IMG/VR virus record: IMGVR_UViG_3300033144_002171
Span: 1 to 20,236 of that record
Source: a virus
Length of the DNA stretch: 20,236 nt
Direction: 5' to 3' (one strand)
A model generated the notes under the pieces. It was not told the DNA's origin and made no database searches. It was given only the letters and a program-made list of their open reading frames with translations. Of this stretch, positions 1 through 6,473 are shown one piece after another; the stretch's first letter is position 1, and each line of letters begins with the position of its first letter. The position numbers and the translations under genes were made by a program.

Positions 1-538
1 ATCGGCAAGTTCTCCTTGAACTTCATCCCATCTTTTTTGTGCTTCAGGAAATCTTCGTTCCCCGGTGAACATATTGGCTGCCTCATTGTCGGGGTCAAGC
101 AATAAAGGATCTGTTTCTCCCTTAACCCAATCTATGTGTTTATTGTATTTATCTTGGAGAGCTTTTGTTTCGGCATCGATAGGCTCTACCTCCTCCTCAC
201 TCTCTGTATCTAAAGATACCGATTGCGCTGCTGCGTCTGTCTCTTGAACTGTTGTATCCAACGAAGTATCTGTGTCCTCCGTAAGACCAGGAGATTCCGT
301 ATCGGTGTCTTCTTTTTTTTTTTAATTCTGCTCCGAACTCCTCCATCGTCCAATGATCTTTGAACGTGGGGTCTTTTTGCACCATATAATTATATAGATT
401 AGGGATAAACTCGGGATCAGCATCGACAGTAGATACAAAATCCTCATAAGGCAAATCAGCCTCGTAGGTTGGGTCAACCTTTACCATATAATCCCATAGC
501 TCTTTACTATACAAAGGTTGTGTTGCTGTCTCTGCCAT
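1..538 (-). CDS. Internal-virion-type protein, partial, frame broken at an A11 run
   Basis: The gene starts at ATG 538-536, two bases after the TAA of the upstream gene. The first 75 residues read well and carry two imperfect 25-residue copies of a motif (residues 14-38 and 48-72; shared core YMVxxDPT[YF], then an acidic-aromatic E[DE]F). At 313-323 the minus strand has 11 A inside a Lys-codon run. In the starting frame the protein then turns into Arg/His/Tyr/Gly-rich sequence and stops at 197-199. In the neighbouring frame (effective +1, as if there were 10 A) translation stays open for 104 codons to the window edge and gives normal acidic, hydrophilic protein (EDTDTESPGLTEDTDTSLD and onward). 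I therefore treat the two parts as one gene of at least 179 residues, either frameshifted by sequencing or slippage or truly broken, with its 3' end outside the window. Short aromatic repeats of this kind occur near the N-terminus of large internal proteins of marine phages (from memory). The function is unknown. Confidence 0.6.
313..323 (-). other. A11 homopolymer at a reading-frame break
   Basis: There are eleven consecutive T on the plus strand, giving A11 in the mRNA. Before the run the frame is Leu-Lys-Lys-Lys; after it the original frame gives Arg-Arg-His-Arg, while skipping one base gives Lys-Glu-Asp-Thr-Asp. The second choice is open and plausible to the window edge. Runs this long are known sites for polymerase slippage and also for sequencing errors. 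The sequence alone cannot tell these apart. Confidence 0.8.
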
Positions 539-540
539 AC

Positions 541-2628
541 TTATATTTTTTCAAAGTCTACATCTATTTTACTATAGTCTACTGCTAGGTATCCATCCTT
601 TTGTTTAATGGATGCCCACGGTACTTCCTGTGCCATTACCCCTCGGTATCTACCCTCCTTATTAATATATTTAAACTCATAGATATTAATACCATTAGGG
701 GATTGCCCTACTAAATTGATGTCTTCTTTAAGGGCAATATCAGAACGCCTTGGCGGGGTTGCTGCACCACCACCACTTGTTGCACCACCACCACCTGTCC
801 CTCCAGCGGTAGTCGTAGTGGTTTGAGTCTTTTGAGCGTTCTTTCTATATTGTCGCATAGCCGCTTTCATCGTCTCATTATTATGGTCTTGCCAGTCCTC
901 CGCATCTCCATACGTTTCACTTGGAGAATCTACAATAATGGTTCCTACCGTGGTATTATCTATTATAATAGGGATTTCATATATATTTTCTTTACCCGTC
1001 AAATCCCATTGGGAGTACTTATCATTAATCTTGGCTGTGCCTAAACCTAACATAGATTCTTTAAATCCTGGCATCCACGTATTTAGAGTTTCGGTGACAA
1101 TATTTTTTATATCTGTCGTATCACCAGAATCTAATGACACCAATGAATTTACTTTGGATGTCTGTGCTTTGGGAATAGCAGCAGGTTGAGTATAGGTAGG
1201 GGGTTTATGAGATGACCCCGCTTGTGCGGCATCATATCTTGCAGCATCAATCTTTTTAATATTATTATGATATTGAGATAATGCCTTATGGTCTCCATTC
1301 TGAATCTCTTCTCGTACTACTAGGTTGCCTTTCTTATCTTTTTCCCATACTATTATATTTCCATCCGATGTCTCCTCATATTCATAGTTTTTATTAAAGC
1401 GGCTAAAGTTAAAGTTATTAACAGCATCAATAGAATCTTGATATATCGTATTAGACAACTTATCCAGATTCTCCTCCGTGGTTCCCGTACCCGAATCCTT
1501 TTGTGGGGCCGTTTCTTTATACCCAGCTTGAGCATCGATGAGCTTGTCGACATATTCATCGGCACGTTTATCTTGCTCGGCAGATAGTTTAGGTTGGACA
1601 TTACCTAGTTCATCAGTTTCGGTTTCTACCATATACCCCTCTGCCACTTGATCGGCTACAGTGGATGGCATTGTACCTTTAACAAATGTGCCATTGGCAT
1701 CGGTATATCCTCCTGCCGTTTTGGACTCTTCAATAAGCTGATCACGTAGAGAAGTCATCTTCTTCTTATAATCATCACCCGTTTTATCCCCTTTATAGGC
1801 AGTAAATTTCCCATTGTCATTATCGGCTAATACACTAAACTTATTACGTGCATTACCTAGAATGGTATTTTTCATATCGGTCTTAAAGACCGCATAGTCA
1901 TCTCTTTCCTGTTGGGAGGCTACCAATTTATCCCCATCCCATATTTGAAACTCCCCCGCATTCTTAAATTGGTTGCTAATCATACCACTCACATCTACCC
2001 TATCGGCTAATTGGTTTTGGTTGTTATTAATACTATTTAAAGATTTGGTGTCTATTACATTCCCATTGGTATCGTAGGTCTCTAAAGACATTCTTCCCGT
2101 AGTAGGGTCGCTAATTATTTTTTTATTTCGTAAGTCGCTCAAGTCAGCTTTATCGGAACCAAGGAATAGTTCGAATGCTCCTGCCGGGGCTGGTTTGCCA
2201 TCTTTCCCTTGTTGGCGTTTCATCATCTCGGCAAAATTCTCATTATAGTTTTTAGCCTCTCTAGCAAAATTAGACCAATCCTGCTTGGCGTTCTGTAACA
2301 TTTTTGTGGCATCGCTAGGATTAAGCTTAATGCGTTTCCCTGGGTTAGATGGGTCATCATAGCCCCCATCTTGGACTGCCTTGGCTAACCACTTCTGAAA
2401 ATTACGTTGACCATCAGCTCCCTCAATAACAAATTGATTAAAACCTTTGTTCTGCCCATGAGGAATATCATCTAAATTATCACTCGCATCGGTGAATTGT
2501 TTTTGAATGACTTCCCTTTGGGCCTTACGGGCAAGATCGACTTTAGCTAAATCTCCTGTGATTTTAGTAGCAATCTCTCCCCATCTTACGGGGCCACCCT
2601 CTGCCTTTTTAAAACCTGCGTATTCCAT
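541..2628 (-). CDS. Large internal-virion/tail protein with short S74-like C-terminus
   Basis: This is a hydrophilic protein of 695 residues. Its ATG directly follows the TAG of the preceding gene, so translational coupling is likely. Residues 1-600 have no domain I can name. They are rich in Asp, Asn, Lys and Gln, and the region around 100-145 looks helical. A Thr/Gly-rich linker covers about 601-627 (five Thr, then Gly-rich). From Ser629 to the end (67 residues) it resembles the intramolecular chaperone/Peptidase_S74 motif: SDxxLKEDI, then GINIYEFKY, then GVMAQEV. Ser629 and Lys634 have the +5 spacing of the Ser-Lys dyad of endosialidase-type auto-cleaving chaperones. The domain is shorter than the usual ~100 or more residues. 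Position after the tail genes and next to an Ala-rich protein suggests a virion component carried in the head or tail lumen, though an external fibre role cannot be excluded. The call of virion protein is fairly safe; the exact role is unknown. Confidence 0.6.
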   Translation of the reverse strand: MEYAGFKKAEGGPVRWGEIATKITGDLAKVDLARKAQREVIQKQFTDASDNLDDIPHGQNKGFNQFVIEGADGQRNFQKWLAKAVQDGGYDDPSNPGKRIKLNPSDATKMLQNAKQDWSNFAREAKNYNENFAEMMKRQQGKDGKPAPAGAFELFLGSDKADLSDLRNKKIISDPTTGRMSLETYDTNGNVIDTKSLNSINNNQNQLADRVDVSGMISNQFKNAGEFQIWDGDKLVASQQERDDYAVFKTDMKNTILGNARNKFSVLADNDNGKFTAYKGDKTGDDYKKKMTSLRDQLIEESKTAGGYTDANGTFVKGTMPSTVADQVAEGYMVETETDELGNVQPKLSAEQDKRADEYVDKLIDAQAGYKETAPQKDSGTGTTEENLDKLSNTIYQDSIDAVNNFNFSRFNKNYEYEETSDGNIIVWEKDKKGNLVVREEIQNGDHKALSQYHNNIKKIDAARYDAAQAGSSHKPPTYTQPAAIPKAQTSKVNSLVSLDSGDTTDIKNIVTETLNTWMPGFKESMLGLGTAKINDKYSQWDLTGKENIYEIPIIIDNTTVGTIIVDSPSETYGDAEDWQDHNNETMKAAMRQYRKNAQKTQTTTTTAGGTGGGGATSGGGAATPPRRSDIALKEDINLVGQSPNGINIYEFKYINKEGRYRGVMAQEVPWASIKQKDGYLAVDYSKIDVDFEKI

Positions 2629-3201
2629 CTATATAACTATTTGCGCTCCAGTGTCATCATATAATCCTCGTGCTGCATAAAGCGAAGTTCCTAGACCACC
2701 TACTCCAGAGGCAATATCAGAGGCAGCCGCTCTACTTCCCTCCTCGGCAGCCGCTCGTGCCTCCCCTGCTCCTGTAAGTCTCGCCATTTCTAGCTCTCGC
2801 TCTATATTGGCTTGATCAGTTTCTATTGTTTGGTCTTGTTGAGCAATAAGCTTATCTAAATCTGCCTCTCGTTGTTCTATACCAGCAGCTATTTTTAAAT
2901 CTTGAGTATTGGAGGCATCCACTATATTTGATACTTGAAAAGCTCCCTCTGGGCCTTGTTGTTGTAAAACATCCATTGACTGCTTTACTCCCCTATCTTT
3001 AGATTGTTGAGCGAGTTCTGTTCCTAATTTGGGAACTTGCAGACCCTTGAGTTTATTTTCGGTCTTAATACTTACTAAATTCTGTGCCGCTTTTGCACCT
3101 GCCTCTTCGGCTTTATTAAGATCACCTCGTTGTTTTACGTATTGTGCCGCACTTAATGCCAAGCCTCCTGCTGCCACTACGGCTGATGTTACTGCTGCCA
3201 T
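2629..3201 (-). CDS. Ala-rich internal virion protein (putative ejection/cargo protein)
   Basis: This protein has 190 residues. The N-terminus (about 1-20) is a small-residue hydrophobic stretch (AAVTSAVVAAGGLALSAAQ) followed by KQR, which could be a membrane-interacting helix. Residues 20-150 are predicted helical, rich in Ala, Gln and Glu, with a long charged stretch (about 105-140) of coiled-coil character. Another small-residue segment (Gly/Ala/Ser) lies at 150-180. It starts one base after the TAA of the GNAT-like gene and its TAG abuts the ATG of the 695-residue gene. Short Ala-rich proteins with an N-terminal hydrophobic patch, encoded beside larger internal proteins, are typical ejection-type proteins of podoviruses; that role is inferred from composition and position, not from a recognised domain. 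Confidence 0.5.
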   Translation of the reverse strand: MAAVTSAVVAAGGLALSAAQYVKQRGDLNKAEEAGAKAAQNLVSIKTENKLKGLQVPKLGTELAQQSKDRGVKQSMDVLQQQGPEGAFQVSNIVDASNTQDLKIAAGIEQREADLDKLIAQQDQTIETDQANIERELEMARLTGAGEARAAAEEGSRAAASDIASGVGGLGTSLYAARGLYDDTGAQIVI

Positions 3202-3202
3202 A

Positions 3203-3610
3203 TTATAAGAATTTAACCATTTGTGTACAATTTTTATCTGTCTCTATAAATTTGCAGTCTTCATATTTTTGAATAAGGGCTTTATTGTTTAAGCTAGTAA
3301 AAATATATTTAGCTCCCTTATCTTTACAAATCTCTGCAATCATATGTAATAAAAAGTATATCGCCTCTCTTCTATCATTTCCTCTATATTTTTTATTAGA
3401 AATAACGAACTCGCACCACGCTACATTTGAATTAGTGAAATACATATATCCTGCACATATATTCACCTCATCTTTAGAGACTAGTACTCCCCCTGTGCCA
3501 TTTTCAGGAAGAAAGTCTTTTGATGGGGCATCCCATTTCCAATCTTTCCACCAACCACACAAAATGTCCTCGTAATCCCCATCTTGTAAGAGTCGTGCCT
3601 TAAAATTCAT
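3203..3610 (-). CDS. GNAT-like N-acetyltransferase
   Basis: This protein has 135 residues and fits the size and layout of a minimal GNAT fold: an N-terminal strand-helix (MNFKARLLQDGDYEDI), a central beta pair around 50-70 (ICAGYMYF, AWCEFVIS), then KKYRGNDRREAIYFLLHMIA, which sits where the acetyl-CoA-binding motif A and its helix belong, then KYIFTSLNNKALIQKYEDCKF, the usual strand plus the helix ending in an 'x-x-[GC]-F' turn. The pyrophosphate-binding [RQ]xxGx[GA] motif is degenerate (RGNDRR), so activity is uncertain. The substrate is unknown. A TATCTTTG box ends 5 bases before the ATG. GNAT proteins are common accessory genes in phages, where most remain unassigned. Here it sits between the detached muzzle module and the internal virion genes. 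Confidence 0.6.
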   Translation of the reverse strand: MNFKARLLQDGDYEDILCGWWKDWKWDAPSKDFLPENGTGGVLVSKDEVNICAGYMYFTNSNVAWCEFVISNKKYRGNDRREAIYFLLHMIAEICKDKGAKYIFTSLNNKALIQKYEDCKFIETDKNCTQMVKFL

Positions 3611-3615
3611 TAAAA

Positions 3616-3623
3616 CAAAGATA
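3616..3623 (-). promoter_or_regulatory. TAnnTTTG box (-7-type) before the GNAT-like gene
   Basis: TATCTTTG lies in the intergenic spacer and ends 5 nt before the ATG at 3610. It matches the Bacteroidetes -7 consensus TAnnTTTG. I see no TTTG about 19 nt upstream, so only half of a canonical promoter is present. If used, transcription would begin at or next to the start codon. Confidence 0.4.
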
Positions 3624-3628
3624 CAAAA

Positions 3629-4393
3629 TTAAGGGTAACTTTTAAACACATCGCTAGTGACAGCGAACATTTCTACTTGGGTGGATTCTTTATTGGTAAG
3701 TAAAACATCTAGGTAATAGCCTCTTACACCATAAGATTCAGCAAGACTATTTTTCATATAAAGCATAAAATCTCCTGGCACGGGAACCGTTCCTACGAGA
3801 CCTAATGGCGGTGGTGCTAACGCAGTAACTGTCACCGTTGTAGTAGTGTGTGAAGTTATTATCCCCACTATAAGTGGGTCTGCTGTAGTGCTATTTCCTA
3901 TAAATAAAATATCTCCATCACTTAATATACTATCAATGGGATCGGCAAACCCTACAGTATAGGGAGGTCCAGGACTTACTAAAATGGCTGGGCCAATTCC
4001 TTGTGCCGACATTAAGTCTACATTAAATTCATTTTCATACCTCCGAATATAAGAATACCACGCTCCCTCTTTAAGGAGGTAATAGCTAGGGTCAATATAA
4101 CCTGTGCCTAAATCAGTCTGCATATCTGCCTCCCATGTAGTGTTCCCCTCAATCTCAATAGTTTTAAACATCTTGGCTTGAATGGGGTTCTCGTTAAATA
4201 TAGTCTGAATAGTAGAGTTATATTGAACACCATAGAAGTTATTACGTATAGGATTTACATTGTGTTTATATAGGTCTCCATCTTTAAAAGTAAAAAGATA
4301 GGTATTAAGCCTTACCATCCAATCGGGGTAATAAGAAAAGAATGATGTCCATCCTTTGGCTCTCGGAGAATAGGTTAGGGTATATTGTGCCAT
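3629..4393 (-). CDS. Detached C-terminal module of the muzzle/stabilisation tail protein
   Basis: This protein has 254 residues. The N-terminal 100 residues carry a motif series that I remember as the C-terminal part of the giant 'stabilisation/muzzle' proteins of crAss-like and marine podoviruses: LTYSPRAKGWTSFFSYYPDW, then NTYLFTFKDGDLYKHN, then RNNFYGVQY, then an Asn-Glu-x-Pro followed by KMFKTIEIEGNTTW. The middle (about 125-205) is a Pro/Gly/Thr-rich beta segment. The C-terminus (KNSLAESYGVRGYYLD ... VTSDVFKSYP) also resembles the usual end of those proteins. In this window the giant protein at 6474-13061 lacks this module. I infer that the gene encodes a separately made piece of the tail muzzle. 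It follows the glycosyltransferase-like gene with essentially no spacer; a TAACTTTG box overlaps the end of that gene. Confidence 0.6.
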   Translation of the reverse strand: MAQYTLTYSPRAKGWTSFFSYYPDWMVRLNTYLFTFKDGDLYKHNVNPIRNNFYGVQYNSTIQTIFNENPIQAKMFKTIEIEGNTTWEADMQTDLGTGYIDPSYYLLKEGAWYSYIRRYENEFNVDLMSAQGIGPAILVSPGPPYTVGFADPIDSILSDGDILFIGNSTTADPLIVGIITSHTTTTVTVTALAPPPLGLVGTVPVPGDFMLYMKNSLAESYGVRGYYLDVLLTNKESTQVEMFAVTSDVFKSYP

Positions 4394-4394
4394 A

Positions 4395-5324
4395 TCACAA
4401 AGTTAACGATTTTTCTAGACAAGTTTTATTCCCCGTCTTTTTTACCCAATCATAATAATAAATGGAACATCTCCCCGGATCAATATCCACCTCATCATCG
4501 TAAGGCAACTTATCCATATAAATACCTTTATAAAACATCCTATGACCGGGGCCAACCACTCCAGCATTATGATAAAAATTTACGGTCTTCCATTTAGATA
4601 TAGGACAGGTTGCCCACGCAAAATCAAAAGCTTTAGGTACTCGAACTTGTTCGCCCCTCTTCCACGCATTCCATAGCTCTGCCCACATACTAGCACACCA
4701 TATCTGTATCGCATATGGATCACCATCTTTTTTGTTATTTTTTAAACTCCCTAATCCATTATATAAGGCATTAGAGTCGCTTTCTACATCTAACCAATAT
4801 TGAGCATCTACATTTTTTATTAACTTCTGCGCTCCTCCAGAGTTCATTTGATTGTCTTCAACGAGCTTGGGGTCGATATTGACAAGCTCACACATCTTTA
4901 GAAAGACCTCTTCTCCTTTCGTTTTGATATACTCTGCACCAATATAAGATATGGTATCAGAAAAATACCACACATCATCGTTAAGGTAAGGACGAAAATC
5001 AAAGGGACGAGTAAAGATAAAATCGCAATCGTGATAGAAAATGCTTTCTTTAGAAAGGTGGGGAAATGAATAAAAATGTTTAGCAAGGATATGGGCTTGG
5101 ATGGATGGGATATATCTTCTGTCATTACGATCATCTTTATAAAAATAAAAATTTGCTGGATAAGTATCTTGTAATATTCTCCACCTAGTAGGAATGGTAT
5201 CTTCAATACTGCATACTACCATTATCTGTGTAGGATTAATACCACAAGCAATAAAGTTGGTTAGATATACTTCTACCTGCCACGCATAATAATCACTTGC
5301 AGGTTGAGCAGATAAATAGAGCAT
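4395..5324 (-). CDS. Glycosyltransferase-like protein (GT-A type, DxD motif)
   Basis: This protein has 309 residues. The N-terminus (LYLSAQPASDYYAWQVEVYL, then IMVVCSIED at 34-42) looks like the first Rossmann-type strand and helix of a GT-A fold. Residues 95-107 read IFYHDCDFIFTRP: a DxD motif (Asp99-Cys-Asp101) flanked by hydrophobic residues, as expected for metal and nucleotide-sugar binding. Later conserved-looking elements are NSGGAQ (161-166), ASMWAELW around 211-218 with a Trp/Glu pair in the acceptor region, and FYHNAG (250-255) with a late His that could be a metal ligand. The D-x-D-x-I-F-x-R-P pattern and the GGAQ element recall the plant hydroxyproline/serine O-glycosyltransferase group, but this is from memory. 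The gene abuts the fibre gene (TAG then ATG) and ends in TGA. The likely role is to modify a phage tail protein or a host surface glycan. The family is fairly well supported; the substrate is unknown. Confidence 0.55.
   Translation of the reverse strand: MLYLSAQPASDYYAWQVEVYLTNFIACGINPTQIMVVCSIEDTIPTRWRILQDTYPANFYFYKDDRNDRRYIPSIQAHILAKHFYSFPHLSKESIFYHDCDFIFTRPFDFRPYLNDDVWYFSDTISYIGAEYIKTKGEEVFLKMCELVNIDPKLVEDNQMNSGGAQKLIKNVDAQYWLDVESDSNALYNGLGSLKNNKKDGDPYAIQIWCASMWAELWNAWKRGEQVRVPKAFDFAWATCPISKWKTVNFYHNAGVVGPGHRMFYKGIYMDKLPYDDEVDIDPGRCSIYYYDWVKKTGNKTCLEKSLTL
4398..4405 (-). promoter_or_regulatory. TAnnTTTG box before the detached muzzle module
   Basis: TAACTTTG ends 4 nt before the ATG at 4393 and lies in the last codons of the glycosyltransferase-like gene (Leu-Thr-Leu-stop). 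It matches the Bacteroidetes -7 consensus. There is no TTTG at -33 spacing. Because it is coding for the upstream gene, chance occurrence is more likely than for the intergenic copies. Confidence 0.3.
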
Positions 5325-6455
5325 CTAGATTCCTGTTGAGGCTACCCACCAAAATCCTGCTCCATCGCTTACAAATTGTACGGTATCATATTGGGTATTC
5401 AGAACTCTCGTAGCAGCCCCATCAATAGTGTTTCCCCCGGCATCGGCTATTGTTACCGTACCAACCACACCTAACTTTACCCATATGCTATACCCTTGGG
5501 TAGTAATGTCTGCGGCCACTAATAATATATTAAGACCACTTACGGTGATTAGGTTAAAACTATTCTTACCGACTGTGGCATTTACACCTACGGTTTGATA
5601 TGCCATTACAGGGATGCCCGGACCTACGGCAGGAGTTGCCCAACTGCCTACACCTACAGCATCACTCGTTAATACTTTTCCTGTTCCCGGTACGCCTCCT
5701 GTTATTTTTATCTGTCCATTCAGTTCTAGTTGTTCCGTAGGGGCATCGGTATTTATACCTACGTAACCCCGTGTAGCCCCTATCCCTTGAATGTGCATAT
5801 CGGAATTGGCTAATGTGTTGACATCACCACCAGCATAAAATCTAATATTGTCGGTGGTTCCTCCAGCTTGGGAAATAATATTTAAGGCATTGGCATCGGA
5901 GTCGCTATAAATAAAGGAATCTCCTGGGTTACCAAAGCCCGTATTTACGGCATCATTAGTTCCTCTCACTCCTATACTCATAGCTTTAGCCGTAGCATTA
6001 TCATCGGCTGCAACTAAAGCCGTATTGTTAGTGTCAGGCCCAACAATCTTCAATTGATTCTTATTAGGAGGACTACTAGTGGATACTGTTCCAAATGTTC
6101 CTACTACCTCAAGGGTTTCTGTAGGAGTAGCAGTACCTATGCCTACTCTATTTGTACCTGATTCAACAAATAAGGTGTCCGTATCAACTACGAGATTGCT
6201 CCCTATAGAAAAGGTGGGCAAATTAGTAAAGGATATATCAAACCCTCCACCATTTACGATACGTGTTCCTGTTAAGGTTCCATCGATATCGTATATGCTA
6301 TTATCGGTTAAAGGTAAATCAGCAGTTAAACTCGCTAATAAGTTGGTATAAGATAGTGATCTCGAATCAAATGTCACCCCATTCCACTCTGACACATCCA
6401 TCAGGTCATTGGGAGACAATAAAGTCATTGATGCATATTGGCTAATTTTTGTCAT
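5325..6455 (-). CDS. Tail fibre-like protein with VGIGT..P repeats
   Basis: This protein has 376 residues. Residues 1-45 (KISQYASMTLLSPNDLMDVS and onward) resemble the N-terminal virion-attachment segment of fibre proteins in related phages. The shaft has two copies of a hallmark of trimeric phage fibres: NRVGIGTATPTETLEVVG at 102-119 and YVGINTDAPTEQLELNG at 231-247, the second followed by Gly-rich sequence including GKVLTSDAVGVGSW. The C-terminal 100 residues form a compact Val/Gly/Ala/Thr-rich beta tip ending in GFWWVASTGI. No S74 chaperone is attached; one occurs instead on the 695-residue protein downstream. The gene follows the giant tail gene with a TAACTTTG box in between and abuts the glycosyltransferase-like gene. 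The likely role is host recognition on the outside of the tail. Confidence 0.7.
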   Translation of the reverse strand: MTKISQYASMTLLSPNDLMDVSEWNGVTFDSRSLSYTNLLASLTADLPLTDNSIYDIDGTLTGTRIVNGGGFDISFTNLPTFSIGSNLVVDTDTLFVESGTNRVGIGTATPTETLEVVGTFGTVSTSSPPNKNQLKIVGPDTNNTALVAADDNATAKAMSIGVRGTNDAVNTGFGNPGDSFIYSDSDANALNIISQAGGTTDNIRFYAGGDVNTLANSDMHIQGIGATRGYVGINTDAPTEQLELNGQIKITGGVPGTGKVLTSDAVGVGSWATPAVGPGIPVMAYQTVGVNATVGKNSFNLITVSGLNILLVAADITTQGYSIWVKLGVVGTVTIADAGGNTIDGAATRVLNTQYDTVQFVSDGAGFWWVASTGI

Positions 6456-6459
6456 AATA

Positions 6460-6467
6460 CAAAGTTA
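6460..6467 (-). promoter_or_regulatory. TAnnTTTG box before the fibre gene
   Basis: TAACTTTG lies in the short spacer between the giant tail gene and the fibre gene and ends 4 nt before the ATG. It matches the Bacteroidetes -7 consensus. The region upstream is A/T-rich but has no TTTG at the expected -33 distance. Confidence 0.4.
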
Positions 6468-6473
6468 AGATTT

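Noticed and set aside
65-247. Plus-strand open frames (also 823-1189, 3285-3575, 8226-8426, 10317-10928, 18565-18852)
   Set aside because: All lie inside well-supported minus-strand genes, have low-complexity or Ser/Ile-rich translations and lack their own leaders.
197-312. End of the 113-residue frame after the A11 run as a real C-terminus
   Set aside because: The residues after the run are Arg/His/Gly/Tyr-rich and unlike a protein; the neighbouring frame is far more plausible.
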